Assembly: GCA_964501715.1 (NCBI GenBank) | Contig: CAZCTR010000001.1 | Location: 124,001 to 188,000 of the forward strand | Reading direction: 5' to 3' | Length of the DNA stretch: 64,000 bases | DNA from: M55B118 sp964501715 | GTDB taxonomy: Bacteria > Bacillota_I > Bacilli_A > Izemoplasmatales > Izemoplasmataceae | In this document: one piece after another, positions 18,109 to 28,034 of the stretch | Layout: the number at the start of each line of letters is the position of its first letter | How positions within the stretch are numbered: position 1 is the first letter of the stretch | Position numbers and translations under genes: made by a program | The notes under the pieces: model-generated | The model's database searches: none | The model's input: only the letters and a program-made list of their open reading frames with translations | What the model was told of the DNA's origin: nothing

Positions 18109-19872
18109 TTATCGCATGTTTTCTGTGAGGTTCAAAAATTCGTCGATCTCTTCCTTTATGACATCGAATGACCGTTGCCAGAAGGCCTTGTCGGTCACAT
18201 CGATATCAAGAAGCGCGGCCACTTCTTCGACGTCCATCTGTCCGGTCTTCCTAAGCAAATGGTCGATTTTCGGGACCGCGGCCTTGCCTTGGTCCTTGAA
18301 GTAGGCGTAGATGCCTTTGGCGAAAAGGAGGCCAAAAGCGTATGGGAAGTTATAGAAGCTGAGCCCTCCGCGGTAATAGTGGGGTTTGTTCACCCACATA
18401 TAAGGATGGAGTGTTGCCTGGTCGAGGCCGTCTCCATAGGCTTCCTTTTGCGCGTCAGTCATCATCTTCTTGAGTTGCGGCACGCTCAGGGGACGCTCTT
18501 CGCGGGTGTCGAACACGTTCTTTTCAAAGATGAAGCGTGAGAGGATATCGACGATGACCTGTGTCGCGCCCATGACGGACTGTTCAAGGATGAACAGTTT
18601 CTCCTCGCCCTCGCTTTCCTCGATCGCCGAACGCTTGACGATCGTCTCACACAAGGTGGACGCGGTTTCCGCGACCGGCATCGTGTAGCTCGCGTTCAAT
18701 ATGGACTCCTCGAAGATCTTATCGCCATGATAGGCGTGTCCTAGTTCGTGCGCCAGGGTGATGACGTTTGAGAAGGAGCCCTCGAAATTCGTCAGGATCC
18801 GACTCTGCTGGATCGGGTGAAGGTTCGAACAGAAAGCCCCACCGCGTTTCCCGCTTCTTGGGGTGAAATCGATCCAGGACTCCTCTTTGGCGCGTCTGGC
18901 GAGGTCGGCGAGGTCGTCTCCGAACGTTTTGAAGTTCTCGATGACATAATCCATGGCTTCGTCCTCATCGAAGGTGCGCTCGCTCTTGCCAAGCGGTGCG
19001 AACAGGTCATACCATGGAAGGCCGTTCTCGTGTCCAAGCAGCTCCGCCTTGCGTTTGAGGTATTTCCGGAAGACCGGAAGGTTGTCACGCATGGTCTCAA
19101 TCAGGGTGTCAAGTGTCCCTTTTTTCATGCGCGAATCATGCACAGCCTCATGAAGGGGGCTTTCAAAACCACGGAGCTTGGTCAGTTCGTTCACCTCTCC
19201 TTTGACACTGTTCAGGGCGAAGGCGATTGAATGCTCGATCTTCTTGTAGGCTTCGAGTTCGGCCTCATACGCTTTCTTGCGAACATCCTTGTCCTTGCTG
19301 TGGGCTTTGTTGCGGACATCGGGAAGCGTGATCTTCTCGCCCTCATACTCCACTTCGAGTATGCTTGTGAGCAAGCCTTGGAGCTGACTCCAGGCGTTGG
19401 AGCCGGTCTGTTGCATCTTGGAGATGACAGTCTCGACTTCCTCGCTCAGGACGTGATGTGCGTCCCTTTTGATCTTCTCAAGGTGAAAACGGTGCTCCTC
19501 AAGCTTTGGATCCCCTTTTAAAGCGGCATCCAAATCATCAACCTGGGAAATCCACTGGGTGAACTTCGTGCTGAACGGGGTCAGCTCGCTTGCGAGTGAC
19601 TGCATGGTGTTCATCCAGGCGTTCGCGGTCTCGTCCTGGGCATTGGTGGCGTTGACAAGGTTCACATAACCAAACGCCTTGGTCAGGTGATGTCGGATTT
19701 CGCTCGCGAGTTCGACATACTCCCTGAGGACCGCTTCCGTGTCAACCCTCTCATCGAGGCTCGAAGCGAATTTCCTCGATGTTTCAATGAGTGCCTTGAT
19801 GGTGTCGATGGTGCCCTTGAATGCATCTGAATCGAAACCTGTGAAAAGCGGATCAAGATTCCATTTTCTCAT
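18109..19872 (-). CDS. pepF: oligoendopeptidase F (M3 family zinc metallopeptidase)
   Basis: 587 residues, matching PepF length. The zinc site HELGH is in LAHELGHAYHG (about residue 380), with the third ligand Glu in PVAETASTLCETI downstream. The N-terminal helical region is typical of M3B oligoendopeptidases. Role: cytosolic cleavage of peptides of roughly 7-17 residues, in peptide nutrition and turnover. The start is the ATG at 19872 with GGAGGT directly upstream; a TTG at 19884 extends the frame but overlaps that site. It follows the BI-1 gene by 21 nt and is probably co-transcribed with it. Confidence 0.96.
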   Translation of the reverse strand: MRKWNLDPLFTGFDSDAFKGTIDTIKALIETSRKFASSLDERVDTEAVLREYVELASEIRHHLTKAFGYVNLVNATNAQDETANAWMNTMQSLASELTPFSTKFTQWISQVDDLDAALKGDPKLEEHRFHLEKIKRDAHHVLSEEVETVISKMQQTGSNAWSQLQGLLTSILEVEYEGEKITLPDVRNKAHSKDKDVRKKAYEAELEAYKKIEHSIAFALNSVKGEVNELTKLRGFESPLHEAVHDSRMKKGTLDTLIETMRDNLPVFRKYLKRKAELLGHENGLPWYDLFAPLGKSERTFDEDEAMDYVIENFKTFGDDLADLARRAKEESWIDFTPRSGKRGGAFCSNLHPIQQSRILTNFEGSFSNVITLAHELGHAYHGDKIFEESILNASYTMPVAETASTLCETIVKRSAIEESEGEEKLFILEQSVMGATQVIVDILSRFIFEKNVFDTREERPLSVPQLKKMMTDAQKEAYGDGLDQATLHPYMWVNKPHYYRGGLSFYNFPYAFGLLFAKGIYAYFKDQGKAAVPKIDHLLRKTGQMDVEEVAALLDIDVTDKAFWQRSFDVIKEEIDEFLNLTENMR

Positions 19873-19893
19873 AATGACCTCCAAAAATTGTGT

Positions 19894-20652
19894 TTACCGT
19901 TCCCTTAGAATCGCTAGAAGTTTGAGCAGTTCGATATAGAGCCAGACGACCGTGACGACAAGCGAGAGCGACAGCATCCATTCATACTGCTTGTCCGCAC
20001 CCACATCCACGAGTTGCCTGATATTGTCGAAATCAATGAGCAAGAAAAGCGCCGCGACGCCGGCGGAGACGACCACGATCAGAAGATAGAGGTCGCTTGC
20101 AAAGAAAGCGCCGCGATCAAGGAAGCCGAAAAGACCTCCCAGAATGAGGAAAAGGTAGGTCAGCATGATGCCGCCGAGCATCGTGAACAGGACCCGTCTG
20201 AACATGGGGCCCACGGAGATGACACCGCTCTTGTAAAGCAGCAGCATCGCCATAAACACACCACCGGTGCTGATCAGGGCGGTCGGGACAATCATGTCGC
20301 CGTAGGCGATGGTGTAGATGGCGCTGATCGCGCCCAGAAACACGCCTTGAAGCAGGGCGTAGATGATGGAGAAAAACGGGGCCAGGTTCGGTTTCACAGA
20401 AGCGATGATCACCGCGATGAACGCGCCGATCGAGGACCCGATCAGTGTCCAGACACCTCCTTGTATCTGTCCGGTCACCATGAGCTGATACCCTGTGTAA
20501 AGCCCACTCACGGCTAGTATCGCGAAAAGCAAAGTCGTCTTGATGATGACGCCCCCATAAGTCGCCTCGTAAGCAGGGGACTGGGCTCCGGTCACACTGC
20601 TTTGCATCCTTGACATCAAAGGGTTTCTTCCCATTCTTCTGAATCTGTTCAT
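19894..20652 (-). CDS. Bax inhibitor-1/YccA family membrane protein
   Basis: 252 residues with seven hydrophobic segments from about residue 35 to the C-terminus. The family signature near the end is LIDFDNIRQLVDVGADKQYEW (Asp residues of the proposed pH-sensing pair), followed by the last helix. Bacterial members such as BsYetJ are pH-dependent calcium leak channels, and YccA interacts with FtsH. Which role applies here is not visible. A GGAGTGG ribosome binding site precedes the ATG at 20652. Upstream of pepF in a likely two-gene unit. Confidence 0.9.
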   Translation of the reverse strand: MNRFRRMGRNPLMSRMQSSVTGAQSPAYEATYGGVIIKTTLLFAILAVSGLYTGYQLMVTGQIQGGVWTLIGSSIGAFIAVIIASVKPNLAPFFSIIYALLQGVFLGAISAIYTIAYGDMIVPTALISTGGVFMAMLLLYKSGVISVGPMFRRVLFTMLGGIMLTYLFLILGGLFGFLDRGAFFASDLYLLIVVVSAGVAALFLLIDFDNIRQLVDVGADKQYEWMLSLSLVVTVVWLYIELLKLLAILRER

Positions 20653-20723
20653 TGTACCACTCCATTCGGTTTTTCTGTCATTTTCTTTATAGTATAACGC
20701 GTTTCAACGGTTTTGCATAGTCC

Positions 20724-23700
20724 TTAGAACAGGGACATCTGTGGCGTATCCGGCAGGTCGCCAAACGCCTCGAGGGCATCGAGCTTGTTGAAGAGGGTGT
20801 TTGAGACGAGCGTGCGCTTCTTGACATCCTCTCTTGAAGAGAAGAGCTTCTCCTTCCGCGCGTCCACGATCGACTTGGCGACTTTGTAGCCAAGACCGTC
20901 CAAAGCGACAAAGGGAAGCCGTAATCCTTGCTTGTCCTGTGTCAGCGTAAAGTCACGGGCGTCCGACTGCATGATGTCTACATTCGTAAAGTAATATCCG
21001 CGCTTGACCATCTCCCGTGCGACTTCGAGTACAGTGTAGAGACGTTTCTCGGTGTCCGTGGCCTTGTTGCCCTTCTCGTCGATCTCATCCATTCGGCTTT
21101 GAATTGAAAAGGCCCCTCCGAGCATCGCCCTGAGGTCGAAATCCCGTGCCCGTTTCGAAAAATAGGCGGAATAGAAATAGATCGGTCGGTAAAGCTTGAA
21201 CCACGCGATGCGCAGGGCCATGATGACATAGGCCGTGGCATGGGCTTTGGGGAACATGTATTTGATCTGTCCCGCGCTCCAGATATACCATTCGGGTATA
21301 TCATGGCTGCGCATGATGTCCTTGTATTTTTCCCATTTGTCAGGCTGGCCTGCAGCCTTGCCCTTTCGGATGAACTCCGATATTTCAAAAGCCTGTCCGC
21401 TCTCAAGCCCGCTCTGGATCAGATAGACCATGATGTCATCACGGCAACCGATCACTTGTTCGAAGGGGATTTTCCCGAACTTAGAGGACCCGTTCACAAG
21501 CGATTCCGCGTTGTTCAACCAGACATCGGTGCCGTGTGAGAGACCGGAGATCTTGACGATGTCTCCGAAGGTCTTCGGGCGTGCGCTTCGAAGCATGCCG
21601 CGCACGAAGGACGTCCCCATCTCGGGCACACCGAAGCTCGCAACCTCGCTTCCGATGTCCGATGGTTTCAAGTTTAGCACCTCTGTCCCCGAGAGCATCT
21701 TGTAGACCTTGGGGTCGTCGATCGGGATATCGCGTGCGTCCTTGAAAGGAAAGGAGATCGGATCTTGCTTGACATAATCCATGAGGAAGCGGATCATGGT
21801 CGGATCATCGTGTCCGAGCACGTCGAGTTTGAAAAGGTTGTCCTCGAACGCGTGGTAGTCGAAATGGGTCGTGCGCCAGGAAGCGCTCGTGTCGTCGGCG
21901 GGATATTGCACAGGTGTGACATCGTGAATGTCGCTGTAGTGCGGCACGACGACGATGCCGCCGGGATGCTGGCCGGTGGAGCGTTTGACACCGGTGATCT
22001 TCTTGGCCCTGCGTTCAATCTCCGCTTTTCTCAAGTCGATATTCTTCTTTTCGACATACCCTTTGACATACCCGTAGGCGGTCTTAGAGGCCACCGTCGA
22101 TATGGTACCGGCACGGAACGCATGATCGTGGCCGAAAAGTTCACGGATGTATTCGTGGACGATTCCTTGATAATCCCCGGAGAAATTGAGGTCGATATCC
22201 GGCACTTTGTCCCCTTTGAACCCGAGGAAGGTCTCAAAGGGAATATCATGCCCGTCACGGTGCATGGGCGCGCCGCATTGCGGACAAGTCACATCTTTGA
22301 GGTCGAAGCCGCTCAGGACTTCCTCTAGCTGGGTCTGCAATCCTTTCTCCTCGTCCTTGATGCCATAGGTCTCCTTCTCTTCGGGACTCATCTTGAATGA
22401 GGCGAAATGACATTCCGGGCAGACATAGTGAGGACTCAACGGATTGACTTCGGTGATGTCCATGAGCATCGCGACAAAACTCGATCCCACACTTCCCCGG
22501 GATCCGACAAGATAGCCGTCGTCAAGTGATTTCTTGACAAGCAGATAGGAGATGTAATAGACGGTGGAGAACTTGTTCTTGGTGATGCTTTCCATCTCCC
22601 TGTCCAACCGGTCCTGAACAATGGCGGGCAGTGTCTCACCATAAAGACTATGGGCTTTGGCGTATACCATGTCGACCATCTTCTTTTCGATCGAAGGCAC
22701 CCCGCTCAAAGCCAAAAAGTCGTCTGTGGGCGCGAAAAGTTCCTTGGGAAAGATATCGAATGTCTCGATGGCATCGGCAATGGCGCGTGAGTTGTCGACG
22801 ACCACGGTTTGAACGGTGGACGCATCGAACCCCTCAAAGGCATCCATCATTTCGTCTGTGGTGCGGAAGTACTGTGAAGGGATGGATTCGTAGCGCGAAA
22901 GGGTGTGATAACCACCGCCAACAATCGGCGTGCGGACATAGATATCCCTGTATCGGACACTGTTTTGTTCGATGTGATGCGCATCGCCCGTGGCAACCAC
23001 AGGCACCCCCGTGGCTTCACCCACGCGGATGATGCGTTCCAAAGTATCCTTGATGCGCCCTTCGACATCCGCCATGTCCTTGCCCAAATGATGGTAATCC
23101 TCCGGAGGCTGGACCTCCAGGTAGTCGAAGAATGTCGCAAGGTCCCTGAGTTCCTCCTCGGAACGGTTGAGGGCGGTCTCGAAGAAATCGCTGTTCATGC
23201 ATCCGCTACCGACAAGCAGCCCCTCGCGGTGCTTGATGAGCTCCGCCTTGGGCAGTTTGGGTCCTTTGTCGAAATAGGTGGTGTTCGCGGCACTGATGAG
23301 ATGATAGAGATTCTTGAGCCCTGTCTTGTTCTTGACGATGACACTTACGTGGCCCGCCCGTGCGTTTTGATAACGGCTCACACCGGGAAGGGCCTTCTCA
23401 ATCGATTTTAGCGCCTCGAAATCGTTCACGTCACGGTGATTCAAATCACTGAGCATGTTCAAAAAGATATCGGCCGTCGCACGGGTGTCGTAGATGGCGC
23501 GGTGATGCTGGGTCAGTTCGACCTTGAAGTGTTTGGCGACCGCTTTGAGGTTGAAACGTTTCAGTTTGTCCGCATACACCTGCCGTGCAATCTGCAGGGT
23601 GTCGATGACTGGGTATGGCCCTTCATGAAGGCCCAATGCTTCAAGATTCGCCTCCAGATGGGCCATATCGAATGGCGCATTGTGGGCGACGAACACTGTG

Positions 23701-25166
23701 CCTTCGAAGAATTCCTTGAATTTGGGAAGCACATCATCGATGGTCGGGGCGTTGTTTACATCGCTGTCCTGTATGCCGGTCAATCGTTTCGTGAATTCTC
23801 CAAGCGGTTCCTCAGGGTTCACGAACGCATTGAACTCATCCACGACCTGATGGTTTTCAACCCTCACCGCGGAAATCTCGATGATCTTGTCGTAATGGAC
23901 GCTCAATCCGGTGGTCTCAAGGTCGAATACGGTATAGGTCGCATCGGCTAGAGGGGTGTCACATGTGCCTTCAGCGATGCGCGTACCGTCCTCGTCGATG
24001 AGGGAGAGTTCGGCACCATAGATGGGTTTCACGCCATTTTTCTTCGCCGCTTGTTGGAATTCCGGAAAAGCTTGCACGGTGTTGTGGTCGGTGAGTGCGA
24101 TCGCTTCATGATTGAAGCGTGCGGCCACCTTGACATAATCACTGATCGCGTCGATGCCGTCGAGCGTGGACATCTTCGAATGCAATTGGAGTTCCACCCT
24201 CTTCTTTTCAGCCGTGTCCTGACGTTTGTCTTCCACAACCGGACGGTCCGTGCGTTCAAGGCTTTGCGCGATGAGGATGACCTCGTCGGAGAACGTGTCG
24301 TATTGGGCGGACCCCTTCACTTTCATCATGGTGTTCTCTGTGACCGCATCAAGGAATGAGCCCTCTTCTTTGTCTCGGACGAACTTCTTGACATAGATGG
24401 AATCCTCATCATTGGAGAGGACGAAGGTGTAGAGGTCGGTCTGTTTCTTTATGGTGCGCTTTTCATGGGACTTCACGATGCCTTCGATGATGAAATCGGC
24501 ATTGTGGTTGGCGGACTTGTATTCCATGAGTCCGGCTTCCGTCGAAGGGATGTCTGATATGGTGTGCTTGATGCGATGCACCGTACGGTCCTTGAAGGCT
24601 TCATAGACAGGATCGTTGGAATCCTCGACATGTGTCTCGTCCTCGATGGTGTCTTGTCCGTTCAGTTCCTCGATTCTATCGGAAATGCTCGGCGTCTGTT
24701 CACAATAGCGCACTTGCAAGTCGACATCGAAGCCATAGCGGTACAGCCTCTGCTTGATATCCGCGAGCATGTCCTCGACATAGTAGCCGTCCTTCGGACA
24801 TATGACTTGGATGGCGTCGTTTTGCACGTCCACATCAAAGCCTTTCATCGCGTTGTACCTCGGCTTCCTCTGGATCATCTGCTCAAGCGCGAAATGGTAA
24901 TACGCTTCAAGCTGGTCTGTATCCACCTCGTCATAGTCGATCATGAACTCGATGTTCTCACACGTCTCAAGAAAAGCCGGAAGGCTTTCAAGACGGTTGA
25001 TGAAACGCTTGAATATCTTGATGTCGAGAGGTTTATCGAAAGCGACATTAAAAAACCAAGTCCGGGCGGACTCGTCGACTTCAAGTTCTATAAGTTTTCC
25101 GTTGATTGGCTCATCCAGGTCTGTGAGTTCCAATAGTTTCAGCAAAGTCTCGAATGAATTCTCCAT
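20724..25166 (-). CDS. polC: DNA polymerase III PolC-type alpha subunit
   Basis: 1480 residues. Domain order: N-terminal domain, OB-fold (about 215-310), PHP domain opened by HSKMSTLDG and ALTDHNT (about 327-360), DEDD 3'-5' exonuclease inserted into PHP (FDLETTGL near 414, with HNAPFD and HHRAIYDT downstream), then the second part of PHP. The polymerase core follows, with a zinc-finger pair CPECH/CPQCG (about 914-960), palm motif PDIDLNFSGD near 990, and a helix-hairpin-helix near the C-terminus. It is the replicative leading-strand polymerase with built-in proofreading, diagnostic of Bacillota and Mollicutes. The start is the ATG at 25166 with GGAGTG 7 nt upstream; the frame extends 20 codons further without homology. 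TATAAT with TGC extension at 25192-25197. Confidence 0.98.
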   Translation of the reverse strand: MENSFETLLKLLELTDLDEPINGKLIELEVDESARTWFFNVAFDKPLDIKIFKRFINRLESLPAFLETCENIEFMIDYDEVDTDQLEAYYHFALEQMIQRKPRYNAMKGFDVDVQNDAIQVICPKDGYYVEDMLADIKQRLYRYGFDVDLQVRYCEQTPSISDRIEELNGQDTIEDETHVEDSNDPVYEAFKDRTVHRIKHTISDIPSTEAGLMEYKSANHNADFIIEGIVKSHEKRTIKKQTDLYTFVLSNDEDSIYVKKFVRDKEEGSFLDAVTENTMMKVKGSAQYDTFSDEVILIAQSLERTDRPVVEDKRQDTAEKKRVELQLHSKMSTLDGIDAISDYVKVAARFNHEAIALTDHNTVQAFPEFQQAAKKNGVKPIYGAELSLIDEDGTRIAEGTCDTPLADATYTVFDLETTGLSVHYDKIIEISAVRVENHQVVDEFNAFVNPEEPLGEFTKRLTGIQDSDVNNAPTIDDVLPKFKEFFEGTVFVAHNAPFDMAHLEANLEALGLHEGPYPVIDTLQIARQVYADKLKRFNLKAVAKHFKVELTQHHRAIYDTRATADIFLNMLSDLNHRDVNDFEALKSIEKALPGVSRYQNARAGHVSVIVKNKTGLKNLYHLISAANTTYFDKGPKLPKAELIKHREGLLVGSGCMNSDFFETALNRSEEELRDLATFFDYLEVQPPEDYHHLGKDMADVEGRIKDTLERIIRVGEATGVPVVATGDAHHIEQNSVRYRDIYVRTPIVGGGYHTLSRYESIPSQYFRTTDEMMDAFEGFDASTVQTVVVDNSRAIADAIETFDIFPKELFAPTDDFLALSGVPSIEKKMVDMVYAKAHSLYGETLPAIVQDRLDREMESITKNKFSTVYYISYLLVKKSLDDGYLVGSRGSVGSSFVAMLMDITEVNPLSPHYVCPECHFASFKMSPEEKETYGIKDEEKGLQTQLEEVLSGFDLKDVTCPQCGAPMHRDGHDIPFETFLGFKGDKVPDIDLNFSGDYQGIVHEYIRELFGHDHAFRAGTISTVASKTAYGYVKGYVEKKNIDLRKAEIERRAKKITGVKRSTGQHPGGIVVVPHYSDIHDVTPVQYPADDTSASWRTTHFDYHAFEDNLFKLDVLGHDDPTMIRFLMDYVKQDPISFPFKDARDIPIDDPKVYKMLSGTEVLNLKPSDIGSEVASFGVPEMGTSFVRGMLRSARPKTFGDIVKISGLSHGTDVWLNNAESLVNGSSKFGKIPFEQVIGCRDDIMVYLIQSGLESGQAFEISEFIRKGKAAGQPDKWEKYKDIMRSHDIPEWYIWSAGQIKYMFPKAHATAYVIMALRIAWFKLYRPIYFYSAYFSKRARDFDLRAMLGGAFSIQSRMDEIDEKGNKATDTEKRLYTVLEVAREMVKRGYYFTNVDIMQSDARDFTLTQDKQGLRLPFVALDGLGYKVAKSIVDARKEKLFSSREDVKKRTLVSNTLFNKLDALEAFGDLPDTPQMSLF

Positions 25167-25207
25167 ATTTACACTCCAATTTTCATCTTTCATTATAGCA
25201 TAAAGCC

Positions 25208-25235
25208 CGAAAAAAAAAGTAGACACAGTCTACTT
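25208..25235 (-). terminator. Rho-independent terminator of gmk-rpoZ
   Basis: AAGTAGAC (25217-25224) and GTCTACTT (25228-25235) form a perfect 8-bp stem with a 3-nt loop, followed on the minus strand by eight T. The stem includes the rpoZ stop codon. Confidence 0.9.
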
Positions 25236-25482
25236 ATTTTTCGAAATCAATATCGATTTTGCCTTGCATGATTTCCTCAAGCGCTATGCCTACAGGTTTA
25301 GAACATTTGGGCTCGATGGTCGTGTCAGTGAATTTATCCTCTGCGGGATCATAGTTCTCCTTGAGTTTCTTCGCTCTGAGTGCCGCCGCGTAGGCGAGCT
25401 TGTACTTCGAATCGATGTTTTTGAGCAGATGGTCCATGGATGGATAGCGCAGACCTTCTTTGTTGGTGCCTTTAGGCATCAT
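25234..25482 (-). CDS. rpoZ: DNA-directed RNA polymerase omega subunit
   Basis: 82 residues. Core omega signature: GLRYPSMDHLLKNIDSKYKL then AYAAALRAKKL, followed by a short variable acidic tail and KPVGIALEEIMQGKI. Omega helps fold and assemble the beta' subunit. The start is the ATG pair at 25482/25479, overlapping the gmk stop by 8-11 bases, with GGGAG just upstream. The same frame is open 36 codons further inside gmk, but that part is only the gmk overlap. The gmk-rpoZ order is conserved in Bacillota. Confidence 0.93.
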   Translation of the reverse strand: MMPKGTNKEGLRYPSMDHLLKNIDSKYKLAYAAALRAKKLKENYDPAEDKFTDTTIEPKCSKPVGIALEEIMQGKIDIDFEK

Positions 25483-26101
25483 GATCAACTCCCAATAGAT
25501 CTTGATATTTATGGATGGAACGTTTGGTTTTCGCATGTTCCGCGCGGATGATCGCCAGTACCCTGTCCGCGGCGTTGGTGACTTCGTCATTGATGACGAT
25601 GTAGTCGTATTTGTGGGCCAGGGGAAATTCCCTTTCCGCTTTGTTCATACGTTTTTGAATGGTGTCGCTCGACTCCGTCCCTCGTCTGAGAAGCCTTCTG
25701 TAAAGAGCCTCTTTAGAAGGTGGAGCAATAAAGACGAATACGCCGTCATTGGTCTTTTCACGAACCTGGAGCGCACCTTGGATCTCTATTTCCAATACAA
25801 CTTCCTTGCCTTTTCTGAGTTGCTCTTCCACTTTGTCCTTCGGTGTCCCATAATAATTGCCAACGAATTCGGCCCATTCGAGAAAACCGTCTTCCCGGAT
25901 GCGGCGCTCGAATTCCTCTTTTGTCACGAAATAGTAATCTTCCCCATCGACTTCATCGCCTCTTGGGGGACGGGTCGTCATGGAAGTCGAATACACGAGA
26001 TCGTGGCCTTCCAAGTCAAAGAGGGCTTTCCTTACTGTCCCTTTTCCTACACCGGAGGGGCCACTCAAGACAATCAATAAACCACGTTCGTTTAGCTTCA
26101 T
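25472..26101 (-). CDS. gmk: guanylate kinase
   Basis: 209 residues. P-loop GPSGVGKGT (about 15-23) and the GMP-binding region with STSMTTRPPRGDEVDGEDYYFV (about 39-60) are diagnostic. Later come EWAEFVGNYYGTPK and the lid region with RLLRRGTESSDTIQKRM. Reaction: GMP + ATP to GDP + ADP; it supplies guanine nucleotides and is a known target of (p)ppGpp in this phylum. The ATG at 26101 is preceded by GGAGGGCC. Divergent from rqcH. Confidence 0.97.
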   Translation of the reverse strand: MKLNERGLLIVLSGPSGVGKGTVRKALFDLEGHDLVYSTSMTTRPPRGDEVDGEDYYFVTKEEFERRIREDGFLEWAEFVGNYYGTPKDKVEEQLRKGKEVVLEIEIQGALQVREKTNDGVFVFIAPPSKEALYRRLLRRGTESSDTIQKRMNKAEREFPLAHKYDYIVINDEVTNAADRVLAIIRAEHAKTKRSIHKYQDLLGVDHDA

Positions 26102-26147
26102 TGACGGCCCTCCTATCTACTCACCATTATTGATTATAATAACATTT

Positions 26148-26164
26148 TTACATTGTGAATGTAA
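26148..26164. repeat. inverted repeat in the gmk/rqcH intergenic region
   Basis: TTACATT-GTG-AATGTAA, a perfect 7-bp palindrome with a 3-nt centre, located where the -35 region of gmk would be expected relative to TATAAT at 26133-26138. It may be an operator; no regulator can be assigned. Confidence 0.45.
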
Positions 26165-26300
26165 GTGCAATGTACATTTTTTTTAAAACTTGTGCTTTTG
26201 TCTTCTCTCTTTGGCCACCTATCTTCCAAGTCCGGTGCAACCTGTTGATATTCATGCCTCAAAGCATCTTTGACATGTTATAATACATTCGGTGATATTT

Positions 26301-27971
26301 ATGAGTTTCGACGGCATGATGCTACATAAGATGACACATGATCTGAACGCCGCCCTCAAGGGCGGACGGATCCAGAAAATCTATCAGCTCTCCACATTCG
26401 AGCTGCTTTTCAACGTGAAAGCCCGCAGGAAACATCAACTGCTTCTGAACGCATCACGTCAGGATGCGCGTATAAGCCTTACCCACGAGACCTATGACAA
26501 ACCAGCAGAACCCCCCATGTTCTGCATGTTCATGCGCAAACATCTTGAAGGCGGAGTCATAGAAACCTTCGCCCAGCATGACAACGATCGCGTCATCGAC
26601 ATCACCATCGCGACTGTCGATGAAAGGAAATCAAGGACCCACAAGCATCTGATCTTCGAGATCCTCGGCAAGGACACGAACGTCATTGTCACCGATCAGG
26701 CTTACAAGGTGCTCGACGCGCTCAATCACAGCGGTCCTTTCGACGGCAACCGGACCATCGCGCCCGGCGCGGACTATGCGTTTCCATCCGATGATCGGGT
26801 GAACCCTTTCGACTTGGACGCTTTGAAGACACTCATGAAGAAAAAGCCTTTGGAATCCACCAAGCATTTTCTAAATGAGATCCAGGGCATCTCCCCGCTT
26901 TTCGCCCAGGAAGTGCTTCATCGAAGCGAGACACAGAATATCGACCCTTATGATGCATTCACGACACTGATGGACACCTACGCTCCCGAAGTGCGTTTTG
27001 CCAAGAAAACCGTTTATGCGTTCTATGAAATCACCCACAAAGAAGGCGAGGCCTTCCACTTCGACACCCTCTCTGAGATGCTCGATTATGCCGCCAACAT
27101 TAAAGGCAAACGGCACAAGGAGACCCAGCAATCCAAATACCTCTTCAAGTTCATCAACCGGGAACTCGAAAAGAAAGAGGGGAAGCTGGAAAAACTCAAG
27201 AAGGACTTGCGGAAAACCGATGATCTAGAAGCCTACCGGACCAAGGGGGAGTTGATACTCTCGTATCAATGGAAGATTGGTGAGGGCGACAAGGCTTTGA
27301 CCTGTGAAAATTATGAAACGGGCGAACTTGAGACCATCCCCCTCGACCCGAAGAAAACCCCGATCGAGAACGCCAATGAATTCTTCAACCGCTACAAGAA
27401 GAAAAAACGCAGCATCCCGCATCTCAAAAAGGCGATACGGAAACTCAAACGGGAAATCGAGTACTTTCAGGAACTTAAAAGCCAGCTTGAATACGCCGAG
27501 CTCACCGACCTTTATGAGATCCGTCAGGAACTCATGGACCACGGCCACTTGAAGCCTTCCTCCAAACTCAAGTCCAAAAGACCCTCCAAAAAAGCGACGC
27601 ATCTTCGCTTCAAGGACCCAAAAGGAGTGGAAATCCTTGTCGGCAAGAACAACTTGCAGAATGCACGGCTGACCCACGAGGTCGCAAACCACAACGATGT
27701 ATGGTTCCACACCAAGAACGCGCCCGGTGCGCATGTAATCGCCAGAACCACCCATGAAGCCATCACAGAGACCACCATAAGGGCGGCTGCGAACCTTGCG
27801 GCACTCTATTCCAAAATGCGCTATTCATCAAGCGTCCCGGTGGACTATACAGAAGTCCGGCACGTCAAGAAGATTCCTGGACGACCCGCGAACGAAGTCC
27901 GCTACACAAAGCAGAAAACGCTGTTCATAGATCCTGATGAGACTTTACTTGAAAACCTTGAGAAAAAGTGA
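26301..27971 (+). CDS. rqcH: Rqc2/RqcH homologue, NFACT protein (ribosome quality control)
   Basis: 556 residues. The N-terminal NFACT-N domain starts MSFDGMMLHKMTHDLNAALKG and includes the DALNHSGPFDGNRTI region. A central helix-hairpin-helix and long charged coiled coil (about 280-420) follow, then the NFACT-R domain (about 433-545, FKDPKGVEILVGKNNLQNARLT... NDVWFH). Role: binds stalled 50S-peptidyl-tRNA complexes and recruits tRNA-Ala to add C-terminal alanine degrons. The ATG at 26301 follows GGTGAT; an in-frame GTG at 26292 is possible. A TG-extended TATAAT sits only about 17-20 nt before the ATG, so the 5' untranslated region must be very short. Monocistronic. Confidence 0.95.
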   Translation: MSFDGMMLHKMTHDLNAALKGGRIQKIYQLSTFELLFNVKARRKHQLLLNASRQDARISLTHETYDKPAEPPMFCMFMRKHLEGGVIETFAQHDNDRVIDITIATVDERKSRTHKHLIFEILGKDTNVIVTDQAYKVLDALNHSGPFDGNRTIAPGADYAFPSDDRVNPFDLDALKTLMKKKPLESTKHFLNEIQGISPLFAQEVLHRSETQNIDPYDAFTTLMDTYAPEVRFAKKTVYAFYEITHKEGEAFHFDTLSEMLDYAANIKGKRHKETQQSKYLFKFINRELEKKEGKLEKLKKDLRKTDDLEAYRTKGELILSYQWKIGEGDKALTCENYETGELETIPLDPKKTPIENANEFFNRYKKKKRSIPHLKKAIRKLKREIEYFQELKSQLEYAELTDLYEIRQELMDHGHLKPSSKLKSKRPSKKATHLRFKDPKGVEILVGKNNLQNARLTHEVANHNDVWFHTKNAPGAHVIARTTHEAITETTIRAAANLAALYSKMRYSSSVPVDYTEVRHVKKIPGRPANEVRYTKQKTLFIDPDETLLENLEKK

Positions 27972-27989
27972 TTTGACCCAGACATATTG

Positions 27990-28031
27990 AAAGCAGCTCC
28001 GCCGGAACGAATGCCGGTCGGAGCTGCTTTT
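27990..28031 (+). terminator. Rho-independent terminator of rqcH, facing thrS
   Basis: AAGCAGCTCCG (27991-28001) pairs with CGGAGCTGCTT (28019-28029); an inner CCGG/CCGG extends it. A short T run follows on the plus strand. The stem also lies just beyond the thrS stop on the minus strand and may serve both genes. Confidence 0.8.
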
Positions 28032-28034
28032 ATG

